Assembly: GCA_032433595.1 (NCBI GenBank)
Contig: JASWJB010000192.1
Location: 1 to 64,000, forward strand
Origin: Conoideocrella luteorostrata
Taxonomy: Eukaryota; Ascomycota; Sordariomycetes; Hypocreales; Clavicipitaceae
Direction of reading: 5' to 3'
Length of the DNA: 64,000 bases
The position numbers were made by a program, and so were the translations under genes. The notes under the pieces are model-generated. The model was not told where the DNA came from, made no database searches, and worked only from the letters and a program-made list of their open reading frames with translations. Numbering within the stretch: the stretch's first letter is position 1; each line of letters starts with the position of its first letter. Shown piece by piece: positions 47,563 to 58,013 of the stretch.

Positions 47563-48921
47563 GATTGGGGAGGGAGGGGGAGGAAGGATTCGCCGAGCCC
47601 ACCGCATGAGATGTTGACTTGGTCAATGGTACGATAGTATGAACAGGGATAAAACATCCCAACTTAACCAAAATAGCACAGTCTCTATTCACGGCAAAGC
47701 ATGCTTAAGTGTTCGGCTTGTCCGATAAAACTAGAAAAATGCTGCAACATGGACGCGGCACGACCATCTGAACAGCCAGGGATCATTCAGGCATCAGGAA
47801 GATGCAGGATGCTCAGCCTCACACATCCCATCCATCCATATATGACGATAGAGCCTGCCGTTAGCTCGATAAGCATGAGCAAGTAGTCGGGCTTCACCGG
47901 TCACACAGCTGGAACATCGTCGCTGAACTGGCCAAATAATTGGATCGGGAATTGGCTTTCCATCGAACTCATCCTAGGACGACCGGTCGTCAGACAGCGA
48001 AAATGACCGTCAGGCAGCTCCCAGCCCAAAAATTAGACAGCACCGCCAGAGTAACCTTTATTCTGCACTGTTTCAGCTCGTGATTGCTCATTGGGGATCG
48101 CCCAATAGGTTGTGTGTTACGCTGCAGACACCTGAACACCCTTTTCGACATGCCAAGCCAATAGCAACAGGTTACCCAACACCCCACGGCTGCACGTCCA
48201 AGTCATCAGCAACGGTGACCCTGCGAGCGATCGATATGATGTACTTGAAGTCACTCGCATGTTCTTCTGAACACTCAGCGGCACGGGCCGTTTTGGGAAG
48301 CTTGCCTTTTCCTGTTCTTGCCAGACCCATACCATTGCCGCGTCTCTGCGGTGCTTCGCTCGAAGTGCTTGCACGAGTTTTTTTTGCATCCAATACACGT
48401 AAGGCTCAGTGAACGGCGGAGGAAGACAAGATGCCTATTTGTCTATTTCAGCACCACTACCTTACAGTGCTATGAATTGTTACAGTCAACAAATTATAAC
48501 GATAGGCAACCTGCGCTATTAGTAGATGTAGTATAACTAAAGAACAACGGAGATGAAGAGTAAGAATTCCCCCTCACCCTTCAGCGGACTTTCATCCCTA
48601 GTTATAGGTGCTCTGGTTATCTACCTATGTATTCACAACCTACTGACCAACCCGTGCTGTGCATCACTTATAGGTCATCGTGATTCACTCGGGTTGCTTG
48701 TTCACCAGTGCAGTGAACCTATCGTGGGTCACGTGTGGGCCCGGATCGTCACTGTGTTTGGGGATTATCGCATAGCCAGGTAGTAATGTACCTAGACGCT
48801 ACAATGTTTGAGCTGTTCCTCAAGAACTTAAAAAAAAATTACCAACTCGACTTTGGTAGTACAGCTACCGGCGTGCCGTACTGTTGCTCGTGTCCACACA
48901 TTCCATGGTGTTGGCAGTTCC
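47563..48921. other. Convergent intergenic region
   Basis: 1.36 kb between the 3' ends of the membrane-protein gene and the 497-residue gene. Short open frames on both strands, none with a motif or splice continuation I trust. Confidence 0.45.
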
Positions 48922-50695
48922 TCATGCTTTGCTATCCTCAGCCTTCCACTCCTCCTCTGTCATATGATATAATTGTGAAATAATGGTGAACACTGCCCAT
49001 ATCTCAGTCGAAAGTACTAGATGCAAGAGCTCCGTACCGAAAAGGTTCACGAGCCAGGTGCCCGTCACCCCGCTCAGCATATTCACATCCAAGATATCGC
49101 CAAAAGTGAAGCCTTGTCGAACGCGAAACATCTGGGCTACTAGTCGTAAGGCTGTGGCCTCGTATGGTAAGAGGAATATTCGCGTCACGGAATAAGTCAA
49201 CAAGTTTCCTGCAATCCCCGCGGGCATGCGTGTGAGGAAGGTGTCCAAGTATACTGGCTGTTGATTGCCACCCAATGTTACCTCTAGTCCTGCACTTGGG
49301 CGCAACTCAGCAGACCACAGGCCCGGCGGCGCATCTTGAGACTCTGATGCTTCCACATCAAAACTTATTAGAGTGGCGCTGACTCCTTCATTTTCGTCAT
49401 CATCGCTAGTGTAATCGTCTCCCCTGGTGGAGAAGACACTGGTCCTGCGTGGGTTTTCTGGAAGGGTTTGGTTCACAACCAGAGGTTCAACATCATTCTG
49501 TGGCGAGGTGGGACTAGTAAGACCCCCCACCAGTCTTTGAGGCCCGTCCATGCTAAAATCAATGACCTCGGGCTGGTCCCTTGGAATAGCAAGGGGAGGC
49601 GGAGGTGGTGGCGGAGGTGGAGGTGGCGGAGGTGGTAGGTCCTTGCGTTGAAAGACTGTGTTCGGGAGCCGTTCATAAATAATGTTCCATATCTGTGATT
49701 TAAAGTCGCGCAGCATGCGTTGCGACATGACCCATATCAAGAAGGGTGTTGATGTAATCAGCACACCACCTACCCAAGATGCCAATGACGGCAGGGTATA
49801 ATCTTGTAGCGGCGGCGGGGGAGGTATTGGCGACGATTCAGTGAAGGGAATGAAGAAGCTTGGATGGGGGAGCCAAAGCCTTCCCGGTATAACGCCCATT
49901 CGTTGCAGGGCAACGTGTAATTCTAAGTGAACTTTGACGTAGGACCATACTTCCTGATGACTTCCTCCTAGTCAGGATATAACTTATCGTGGACCTGATT
50001 AGGAAATAGTACTTACATCCGACGAGCAACCTTCGCGGATGCCTCATTGATCCACCATAAGCTTAGCACTCGATCCGCATGGTAAAGGAGTAAGCTTGTT
50101 GGCGCACCAGCTAGAATAGTTGAGAGAGAAGGGCTTGCCCTGGCTTGCTTGAACAACTGCCAGAAAGGAACATGGGAGTATCTTTTGTAAATCTTGTGCG
50201 CGTTCCAGAGTTAGTCGAGGCAAAAAGAACTCCGGTAACAAAAGGCTGCTGATCACGGCACATACCAATATTCGCTGTCGCAATCCATGTACGCCAAAAA
50301 TGCCTACCGCCTGAACGCACTGCATAGCGGAGGCTCCTAGAAATGAGCCTATATGCTCCTCGTGAGCTTCATGACGCCGTTGTGACTCGACCTCTGGTCC
50401 AGAAATGGGGTTTTCAGGCTCCGCGACTCCGATCACATGCATGACCTCGTTGTGAGCCCTGATGATGTCCCGATTCATGCGCTTAGTCTCTGGGTTGACA
50501 GGACGACCACGGTGGTCATATTGCTGGACGGGTTGATGGGGATCATTCTCTCCTTCGCCATCAACAACCTCATCATATGGAGAGCGGCCCTGCAGGACGT
50601 CAGCTACAACGTTCTTTGTACTGGATCAACAAGGCGACCGAATGGGGTATGCTTCGTACCAAAGCCAGAGCTGTAAGCGGTCCTTGCATACCCAT
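48922..50695 (-). CDS. Conserved-looking protein of unknown function with hydrophobic segments and a poly-proline run
   Basis: Four minus-strand exons, 50695-50660, 50589-50266, 50192-50017 and 49879-48922, close in phase to 497 residues. The start is an ATG opening a 12-codon first exon. Exon 2 encodes a charged stretch (QQYDHRGRPVNPETKR, then NRDIIRAHNEVMHVIGVAEP and HGLRQRILI). Exon 3 has a hydrophobic segment (STILAGAPTSLLLYH). Exon 4 begins LWLPHPSFFIPF, has a probable membrane segment (SWVGGVLITSTPFLIWVM), LPNTVFQRKD, a run of 14 prolines at about 263-276, an acidic Asp/Glu/Asn patch, VSATLISFDVEASES, and further hydrophobic helices near the C-terminus. I believe similar proteins occur in other Pezizomycotina but know no function. 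No catalytic motif seen. Shares a 350-base divergent promoter with UTP13. Confidence 0.72.
49595..49640 (-). repeat. Poly-proline codon repeat
   Basis: A run of CCN codons (GGN on the plus strand) encoding 14 prolines inside the 497-residue protein. Likely length-variable. Confidence 0.85.
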
Positions 50696-51045
50696 GATTG
50701 CAGACAATGAGTAATTTTGTCCCTCAGCCCATATCGGAACTGGGTCCGAAGAAAGAAAAACAAAATGGGCGAGAAGCCCGAAGCGACGATTGTCGCAGGC
50801 GAAGTCCGTGTCGAACACAGCTCCGATTACCTACGGCCTGGTCGGTGTAGTCGTGGTGGATGTTAGTCCCAGCTTCTACGGAGTACGCTACTACGGAGTA
50901 GTTTTAGTGGCAACTTCCACAGATGAGCGGGAAAAGTGGGCCGCGCAGCTGCAGACACCCAAAAAAAAAAAAAGGTTTCGATCGTTGATGCTTCAAGACA
51001 TGAAGATTTCGCGACTACCACTTTAACCAACTTGCGTCGTCAAAC
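50696..51045. promoter_or_regulatory. Bidirectional promoter, 497-residue gene / UTP13
   Basis: 350 bases between two divergent start codons, with two copies of the palindrome at 50877-50886 and 50892-50901 (TACGGAGTAC, then TACGGAGTAG) and an A run near 50960. No TATA box evident. Confidence 0.5.
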
Positions 51046-53894
51046 ATGGCTACCAAGCAGCCACTGAAGACGACCTTTGATGTTGGTCATGTGATTCGAC
51101 CCGTATTTACCGGTGGTTCAATTGCAATTGACAATAAGGCGCACATTTTGGCTACAACTCTGGGCGAGGATGCTGTTCTCACTAACCCCGCCACTGGCAA
51201 GCACCTTGCCCATATCGAGGGTGTACGATAATCTCTCTCTGTGCCTCTAGACCCATCTTGTGCTGACAATGCTAAACTAGGATGGAGAAACGATATCTAC
51301 TTTAACCTGTAGGTAACTCGATGAAGCCTCCTAAGGCACAGTGCTGACAAGATCTAGTGACTCCGTCTGGTTCACACCTCATCATTTGCTCTCGGTCGTT
51401 GTCCATGAGAATATTTGCTCTAAAACCTTCTTTGGACCAAGAAACTATCGTACCGTGTCTCATTCGAACTTTGAAACCCCATGGCACCCCCGTTGTAGTT
51501 TTAGCCGTCGACCGTACGAGCACGCTGCTTGCGACTGGTGGAACAGATGGCACGATCAAAGTTTGGGATATCGCTGCCGGCTATGTGACACATACTTTTC
51601 GTGGCCCTTCCGTCCTGGTCTCTGCCTTGCACTTTTTTGAGGTCACCGCTCGATCAAAGGAAAGCATTCATACGCGCAAAGGAAAGAAGGGCACATTGGC
51701 AAACGACGATTCCGACGAAGAAGCCGACAGTGGCAGCGCAACGAATTTCAGGTTGGCTTCAGGTAGCCAGAATGGAAAAGTTCGCATCTGGGACTTACAT
51801 AAGCGTGCGTGCGTTGCCAACCTCGAGTCGCATGTTTCCGATGTTCAGAAGATCGACTATTCTCCCGAGCAGCACGCTCTGGTCAGCGCGAGCAGGGACA
51901 AGACAATTATCTGGTGGGACACAACGTCGTGGAAAATCAGAAAAGTCGTCCCGTGTCTTGAACTTGTGGAAACTGCAGGTTTTTTCGACGGCGGTCGCCT
52001 GACGTTTTCCGCTGGTGCCAACGGTTGCCTGCGCATTTGGGATACAGATACCGGCAAGGAACTCACTCCGGCTCAGTCAGAGAAGAACGAGGAGGAAGGT
52101 ATAGTGTCTGGCATTCACCGACCTGGCTTGCCCTTCATTCTTTGTGTTCAAGTGGATCACACCCTTACGTTCTACAATACCCCTTGCAAGGAGTCGGCGC
52201 AATCTCTGGAAGCCCCCGAGCCATTTCGTCGAATCTCGGGTACCCATGACGAAATCATTGATCTTGGATACCTACTACCTGATAGATCACTTATGGCTCT
52301 AGCAACTAACTCTGAGGATATTCGGATTATTTCTGTGGCGGAAAGTGAACAAGCGTGTGAATCGTCGGATTCGTGGGGTTCTGACTCAAGTACATATTTT
52401 GGTCAGGATATAGCGCTTTTGAGGGGGCACGAAGATATCGTAATTTCCCTGGACATCGACTGGTCTGGACATTGGGTTGCCACTGGCGCCAAAGATAATA
52501 CTGCCCGACTCTGGCGCGTGGATCCCGCCAACAACTCCTATACCTGCTGGGCCACTTTCTCTGGCCATGCTGAGTCCATTGGAGCCGTTGCCCTCCCCAA
52601 GACCATCCCTGTTGAAAACTCTTCCGCCCGGACCAGTCCTCTGGATCATCCGCCGGCTTTCCTTGTCACTGGTTCGCAGGATCAAACAATCAAGAAATGG
52701 GATATTGCTCGACAGCCGCAACAACATGGTTCAAAACCACGAGCTCATTTCACTCGAAAGGCTCACGAAAAAGACATTAACGCCATCAATGTCCACCATT
52801 CCAACAGCCTCTTCGCCTCTGCATCGCAGGACAAGACTGTCAAGATCTGGTCAGCTGAGGAAGGTGAAGTTCAGGGCATTCTCCGCGGTCACAAGCGAGG
52901 TGTTTGGTCCGTCCAATTCTCCCCAGCCCATATGCCCGCCATTCAAGGAGATGAAGGTCCCGTCACCGGCAAGGGTGTGATTATCACCGGCAGCGGGGAC
53001 AAGAGCGTGAAGCTTTGGAGCTTATCCGACTACACCTGTATAAGAACATTCGAAGGACACTCCAACAGTGTGTTAAAGGTTGCTTGGCTGAATATGCCAG
53101 TGAAGCCAGGAGAATCCAAGAAACCGGTGCAGTTCGTCACTGCTGCAGGCGATGGGCTAGTCAAGGTATGGGATGCCAACTCCGGTGAGGCAGCGTGCAC
53201 CCTCGACAACCATGAGGACAGAGTTTGGGCTGTGGCTGTTCATCCCGAAACCAACGCCATTGCATCTGGCAGCGGCGATTCCACCGTGACGTTTTGGAGG
53301 GACACAACGACTGAGACACAGGCTGCGGCATCCCAAGCCACGCTCAGGATTATTGAGCAGCAACAAGAATTGGAAAATCACATCTACGCTGGCTCCTACA
53401 GAGAAGCTATTACTCTAGCACTCCAGCTTAACCACCCTGGCCGTCTGCTGAGCCTTTTCACATCCGTTGTCACAAGTAGCACTCCGGACGAAGGCAGCCT
53501 GTGTGGTCTGAAGGTCGTGGACGATGTGTTGGGAAGCTTAGCAGATGAACAGATATTCTTGTTGCTACTCAGACTACGCGACTGGAACACCAATGCCCGA
53601 ACATCGCCAGTCGCTCAGCGGATCTTGTGGACACTGTTTAAAAGCTACCCTGCTTCGAAATTCTCCAATCTCTCCGTGAAGGGCACCCGTGGACAAAAGA
53701 GCCTAAATGATGTGCTTCAAGGACTGCGGGTATATACGGAACGTCATTACAAGCGCGTGGAGGAGCTAGTGGATGACAGCTATTTGGTGGAATATACCCT
53801 GCAGAACATGGACAGCTTAGCCCCAATCGAGCAAGGCGATGTGCCCGTCGAGGAACTGGAAGACAGACAGGGAGATTCGGTCATGGTTGGATAA
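51046..53894 (+). CDS. UTP13: U3 snoRNP WD40 protein UTP13 (TBL3 family)
   Basis: Component of the UTP-B subcomplex of the small-subunit processome, needed for 18S rRNA processing in the nucleolus. Three exons, 51046-51222, a 28-base microexon 51281-51308 and 51358-53894, join in phase to 913 residues. The microexon supplies DGETISTLT, completing the first WD40 blade; without it the N-terminal frame is broken. Repeated WD40 signatures follow: ATGGTDGTIKVWDIAAG, VSASRDKTIIWWDT, VATGAKDNTARLWRVD, FASASQDKTVKIWSAEEG, ITGSGDKSVKLWSLSDY, TAAGDGLVKVWDANSG and ASGSGDSTVTFWRD, enough for the two propellers of this family. The C-terminal Utp13 domain is at about 730-880, with QQQELENHIYAGSYREAITL and LQLNHPGRLLSLF. 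Length and domain order are normal for the family. Introns 51223-51280 and 51309-51357. Confidence 0.95.
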
Positions 53895-54376
53895 ATTTGC
53901 TTTTTTACGGTGGCGTTTAAAATACATGTACATATACAAATATCAGGTATGGGAGTTTCATCCGGACTCCTGCCCTGTCGAACATAAAATGTTTACACAG
54001 CGAAGTCGGACGCAGTTAATTTGTTCACATAACGCATGTCTTTTTCCCACACTTACGATACACGGGCCTTTTGCGAAGCGCGATTGGTGTGTCGAGAAGA
54101 AAGTGACAAAAGAACATATTTAAAGTCAGTAGCCTGATTTTTGTCGCATACAGCGTCAATGTACCACACGACCTCGCCCCACCATGATGCAGCTTTCCTC
54201 TAGCCTCCCCTGCCTACTTAACTCTTTACATGCTCCAACCGTCGGGTCGACACCTTCGGTGTAAAAAGTTTCTAACACCACCGTCATCACCCATTGTTCC
54301 AACACAGAGCTCTGGATACACGCCAATTCCCCCCAGTTAACTTACTTTCCTACTGTACAGAGTTAGGGTCATCGAA
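53895..54376. other. Intergenic region UTP13 to SAD1
   Basis: 482 bases with the UTP13 3' end and SAD1 promoter. No distinct element seen. Confidence 0.4.
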
Positions 54377-56044
54377 ATGGCCAAGCGCCAGGCATCCGAA
54401 CCGCTCGACGAGCTCGTAGGCATCGCCTCACCCGCGTCGAAAAAGTCTCGGACCGCGGATCTCGAAACACCACCAAATGAGAATGGCGCATCAGCACTCA
54501 CACCGACACCTCTCAAGGAATCAACGACCGCAAACGACTCTCACCCCGACTCCGACTCCTCTGATTTGGAAGTAGAAGATGATGGCCCAGCCACTTCTGC
54601 GCTATTGCGCCAAGCAAATCCCACAGAAGGCTATGACGACCTGTACCTGGACACGATAGACCGACACGTCTTGGACTTTGACTTTGAAAAGCTCTGCTCC
54701 GTGTCCCTCTCCAATATTAATGTGTACGCCTGCCTCGTATGCGGGAAATACTTCCAGGGGAGAGGCCCAAAATCGCATGCTTACTTTCACGCCCTTGATG
54801 AAGATCACCACGTCTTCATCAACCTCGAAACGCAAAAGGTCTATGTCCTACCGGAGGGGTACGAAGTGAAAAGCAAGTCGCTGGAGGACATAAAATACGT
54901 CTCTGATCCGCGTTACTCTAAACAAGAAGTAAAAAATCTCGACTGTCCGTTATCTACGACCGAACGCACCAAATCGTGGACATTATCAGGGAAAGAGTAC
55001 ACCCCTGGCTTTGTGGGCATGAACAATATCAAAGCAAACGACTACCTCAACGTCATAGTCCAAGCACTCTCCCACGTACCCCCCCTCAGAAACTACTTCC
55101 TGTTGGAATCTTTCTCCAAAAACGCCGAACTCGTTAAACGAAACTCCATCCTTTTCCGCAAGATTTGGAACCCTCGCGCCTTTAAAGCCCACGTCTCCCC
55201 CCACGAACTCCTCCAGGAAATTGCCCTACGATCAAACAAGCGCTTCACCCTAACAAACCAATCCGACCCAGTTGAATTCCTTTCCTGGTTCTTAAACAAC
55301 CTCCACCTCGGTCTTGGTGGCAGTAAAACTAGGCCAGGAAGTTCCATGATCCAGCGTACTTTTCAAGGCAAACTCAAGGCTGAATCCCAAGCCATCACCG
55401 CCCGCGCAGACGCCACAGACCGTCTGCGGTTCGAGGAAGCCGCCGAAGTAAAAGTGGACGTTGTGCGCTTTCTCCTACTAACGCTCGACCTTCCCGCCGC
55501 GCCTTTATTCCAGGACGAACTTGAAAAGAACATCATCCCCCAGGTGCCTCTCACCACCATCCTGTCCAAATATGATGGGAAATCCGCACAAGAGCACCAC
55601 GCGCAACGGAAACGCTATAGGCTCCTACACCCCCTTCCCCCTTATCTAATATTCCACGTTAAGCGCTTCTCCCAGAACAAATTCGTATCAGAGCGAAACC
55701 CCACCATTGTCACATTCGATGCCAGAAATCTAGATGTATCGCCGTACGTGGAGCCAAACCCGGCGGAGTGGCCGCCCTCGGAGCCCATATGGTATGATTT
55801 AGTAGCCAATGTGGTTCATGAGGCAGTCCGCACAAGGGAAGATGTAGCTGATAGTGGGGATGAGAGGAAGACCTGGAAGGTGCAAGTTAGGGACAGATCG
55901 ACCGGCGAGTGGATTAGCTGCCAGGATTTGTTTGTGGAAAAGGTCCAGAGCGAGTTGTTGTATTTGGGTGAATCGTATCTGCAAATTTGGGAGCGGAGGA
56001 GAGAACAGAGGACGGCGATGAATGGGACGGCGAAGAATAAGTAA
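54377..56044 (+). CDS. SAD1: U4/U6.U5 tri-snRNP factor SAD1 / USP39-type inactive ubiquitin hydrolase
   Basis: Single exon, 555 residues. The family is a ubiquitin-hydrolase fold without peptidase activity that stabilises the tri-snRNP for splicing. The N-terminus is a basic/acidic disordered stretch (to about 85). The Zn-finger UBP domain follows at about 95-200 with YACLVCGKYFQGRGPKSHAY and LDEDHHVFINL. The hydrolase-like domain starts near 211 with GFVGMNNIKANDYLNVIVQA. In active enzymes this position reads GLxNxGNTCYxN; here the catalytic Cys is replaced by Asp in KAND, as in SAD1/USP39. Further family features are QSDPVEFLSWFLNNLH, PPYLIFHVKRFSQNKF and YDLVANVVHE. Length is typical. The start is well placed (CGAAATGGCC). 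It converges with the eIF4E-type gene. Confidence 0.95.
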   Translation: MAKRQASEPLDELVGIASPASKKSRTADLETPPNENGASALTPTPLKESTTANDSHPDSDSSDLEVEDDGPATSALLRQANPTEGYDDLYLDTIDRHVLDFDFEKLCSVSLSNINVYACLVCGKYFQGRGPKSHAYFHALDEDHHVFINLETQKVYVLPEGYEVKSKSLEDIKYVSDPRYSKQEVKNLDCPLSTTERTKSWTLSGKEYTPGFVGMNNIKANDYLNVIVQALSHVPPLRNYFLLESFSKNAELVKRNSILFRKIWNPRAFKAHVSPHELLQEIALRSNKRFTLTNQSDPVEFLSWFLNNLHLGLGGSKTRPGSSMIQRTFQGKLKAESQAITARADATDRLRFEEAAEVKVDVVRFLLLTLDLPAAPLFQDELEKNIIPQVPLTTILSKYDGKSAQEHHAQRKRYRLLHPLPPYLIFHVKRFSQNKFVSERNPTIVTFDARNLDVSPYVEPNPAEWPPSEPIWYDLVANVVHEAVRTREDVADSGDERKTWKVQVRDRSTGEWISCQDLFVEKVQSELLYLGESYLQIWERRREQRTAMNGTAKNK

Positions 56045-56795
56045 GCCATGGAGCGCGACGATAAAACTAGTCAGTGTCTGCATACCTAAGGAGTATAGTA
56101 GGAGCTGAAATGATGAAATAATGGGGTTTACTAGAAAGAAATATAATGGACCTCGCAACGTATAATGACTATCACATAACTTCATTAGGGCGTCTGGTGA
56201 GAGAAAGGAGAAAGACCGTCGCTAACGCGCATAGCGTTTGAATCTTGTTCAGCTAGTCTGCCACCAACATCAGGCGGCTTTTTGCTGCATCGTTCCGACT
56301 TTGGGACATATTTAGCTATACATATAGTACATCATTACATGAAATCCTTCATGACTACACAACCAACGCGTCAGGTAACATCACCAGTTTCTCACATCCA
56401 CCGTCTCCCCGTGTCCTCTTTTTCGGTTTCTTTAAGAACCAAAACCGTATTCTCCCGCCGAACCTGCCGCAATGCTTCCAATCAAAGAAAAACAAATGAT
56501 CAATTTACAACGCAACCTCAACACAGCCCTTAGTACCGATTCTCTCTCGAACGGATAGGCTCCGGCGAAGCACTGACCCTGTGAAGAAAGAGGCAAGGGG
56601 GAAAAAGCCAGTTCAATAACAGGATGATATAGCAAGAAAAGCAACGCAGTAAACAAGAAACACCCCATTTCAAGTTTACAAGTAAGGTGGTAAACCAGTA
56701 TTGTTATTTTCTTGTCTCACAGATACTGTACAACAGATGTGACGGGAAATTTCCTGGGCGGCTAGGAAGAGGCTGCTATTAAGAACATAGGCACT
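56045..56795. other. Convergent intergenic region SAD1 / eIF4E-type gene
   Basis: 751 bases between two 3' ends; nothing beyond expected untranslated sequence was recognised. Confidence 0.4.
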
Positions 56796-58013
56796 CTACT
56801 CAAGGCTTTGTCGCTGAGCGTTGGAGTTGTGACGTCTGTCTCCGCCTTGATTCTGATTGTTTTTCTCACGACGCTGCTCGTCAATGGCGGTTCTTTGCTG
56901 GATACTAGAGTCATGGGTTTTGAACTCTACACGCGTATTCTGGGGGAAGTTGAGGACATGTTTCATGATCTCTCTGTTCATGGTCCTGGGTTAGCTAGCT
57001 CTCATCGCCAAAGTGGTACGAAACATTTATGAGAGCGGATTTCTTACCGAATCTTGAGTACACGACTACCCACCGTTCGAGTCCAAATGCTTAGAATATC
57101 CTCGCCATTGCGCATACTGAGAACAGCACCACACACCTCCTCACCAGCGTCACCAAACTGGTCGCCAATTAGAGAAAGGAGTAGGTCTTCCCAGTAGCGA
57201 TCAGCAACACCCTTCTTCATCCTCACTACCCATTTCCCTCCTTTGTGATTCACCTCGTCCTCCCAGATGGGACGAACGTCTTTTTTGAACAAATGATAGT
57301 CGGATACTATAGGGAGTGTAGATGGCCTTTTCAGATGAGAGTAAATCTCCCAAAACTCTTCAGCGGTCTGCACAGTGGCAATGCCATGCAAAGTATTCTC
57401 GTATTCGATGAAACCGTGAGCCTTCGAGATGGGAGGACGGTACCAAAAGGACCAGGCATCCTTCAGCTGATGAGTTGTGGAAGATGGTGTTGAAGCAGGT
57501 ACCCTGTTCTCGACAATGGCTGCCATGCTAGAAACTTTTGACAGGGGCCTGTTGCCGTCCTTGGAGACTGTACTCTTGGTCATGGCCGTGCCCATGGCCG
57601 TGTCGAAAGGGTTTCCAGATGATTTGGGCGTCTTGGCGGACCCAAACGACGCAAAGGCGCCAGAGCCCAGGCCAAAAGCACTTGATGCGCCGCTGGTAGG
57701 AGAGACTAGACCACCACCTGGCGTATTGAAGGGGCTGGCTTTGCCATGCGCCGAGGTGTCGCCTCCATGCCGCTTAGAGAGAGGACCATTGCGGGAGGTA
57801 TCGTTAGCCAATGAGCCGTTCGGGCCGGTTGTTGATGTTGTGAGTGACAGTTTACCGGAGCTAGAAGTGAAGGCAAATCAGATGCGATTAGCCTCTGCTG
57901 GCTTAAGACGGTACAGGGGACATTGGAGCATGTGGCACGAAATAAGGTGGGAATGTGGTATCCGGAACTTACTTTGTGCGACGGGTCCATAGGTTATTAC
58001 TCTCGGTCGCCAT
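56796..58013 (-). CDS. eIF4E family cap-binding protein, class II (4EHP / eIF4E2 type)
   Basis: Three minus-strand exons, 58013-57973, 57860-57048 and 56985-56796, join in phase to 347 residues. The N-terminal 125 residues are disordered, Ser/Gly/Thr-rich (MATESNNLWTRR, then GSGAFASFGSAKTP). The eIF4E fold spans about 130-310: LKDAWSFWYRPP, VQTAEEFWEIYSHLKRP, DYHLFKKDVRPIWEDEVNHK, GGKWVVRMKKGVADRYWEDL, LIGDQFGDAGEEVCGAVLS and GEDILSIWTRT. FWY at the start of the fold and YSHLKRP match the 4EHP class, not classical eIF4E, where a Trp replaces the Tyr. The last exon adds the C-terminal helix (NREIMKHVLNFP) and an Asn/Gln/Arg-rich tail. 4EHP binds capped mRNA but not eIF4G and usually represses translation. 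The N-terminal extension is much longer than in animals. Confidence 0.88.

Noticed and set aside
38925..50695. A biosynthetic gene cluster in the accessory region
   Set aside because: No polyketide, peptide-synthetase, terpene-cyclase, P450 or transporter motif was found; FPP synthase at 26 kb is the housekeeping type and lies far away.
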